A DNA stretch of 20,202 nucleotides from Cerioporus squamosus (taxonomy: Eukaryota > Basidiomycota > Agaricomycetes > Polyporales > Polyporaceae): NCBI GenBank assembly GCA_022592435.1, contig JABYQS010000505.1:1-20202 (forward strand), read 5' to 3'. The notes under the pieces are model-generated. The model made no database searches, was not told the origin of the DNA, and was given only the letters and a program-made list of their open reading frames with translations. Both the position numbers and the translations under genes were made by a program. Every line of letters begins with the position of its first letter. Position 1 is the first letter of the stretch. Below, one piece after another: positions 20,183 through 20,202 of this stretch.

Positions 20183-20202
20183 ATACATTGAGTCCACTCT
20201 CG

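Overview
The window is nuclear DNA of a filamentous basidiomycete, most likely an Agaricomycete. Genes are dense and intron-rich: I can place about 56 introns of 47-117 bp, mostly 50-65 bp, with GTRNGT-type donors and pyrimidine/CAG acceptors. The gene set (NADPH oxidase A, Ima1, TAF5 with LisH and WD40 parts, SNAPC1-like subunit) is eukaryotic and fungal. I see no bacterial, viral or transposon gene. All gene models are spliced by hand from the sequence; family names rest on recognised motifs, not on database searches.

Layout. 1-1117 has no gene I can support. 1118-2552 (minus) is a SNAPc subunit 1-like gene, divergent from the Ima1 inner-nuclear-membrane gene at 2762-4677 (plus). Ima1 converges on a mitochondrial carrier gene at 4926-6367 (minus), which is divergent from a RING-CH (MARCH-type) membrane ubiquitin-ligase gene at 6681-7626 (plus). 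The rest runs on the plus strand: a single RNase III domain protein with a SUMO-interaction-like acidic tail (8105-9557), the spindle checkpoint protein Mad2 (9997-10895), NADPH oxidase NoxA (11593-13750), a RecQ helicase with an RGG tail (14129-17019), and TFIID subunit TAF5 (17370-20182).

How they relate. This looks like ordinary euchromatic gene order, not a pathway cluster. Several products act in the nucleus: SNAPC1 and TAF5 in transcription initiation, Ima1 at the nuclear envelope, Mad2 at kinetochores, RecQ in DNA repair. NoxA and the carrier are independent. Two head-to-head pairs share short 5' regions of 209 and 313 bp.

The most striking structure is a very uneven pattern of single-nucleotide frame breaks. 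TAF5 needs about ten, SNAPC1 three and RecQ two, mostly at short homopolymer runs, while protein similarity and splice sites stay intact on both sides of each. The other six genes, with 34 introns between them, read through with none. The simplest reading is local consensus error, with recent pseudogenes as the alternative. The best biological lead is the RNase III protein with two SUMO-interaction-like motifs and no visible dsRNA-binding domain. Two GC-AG introns are also clear.
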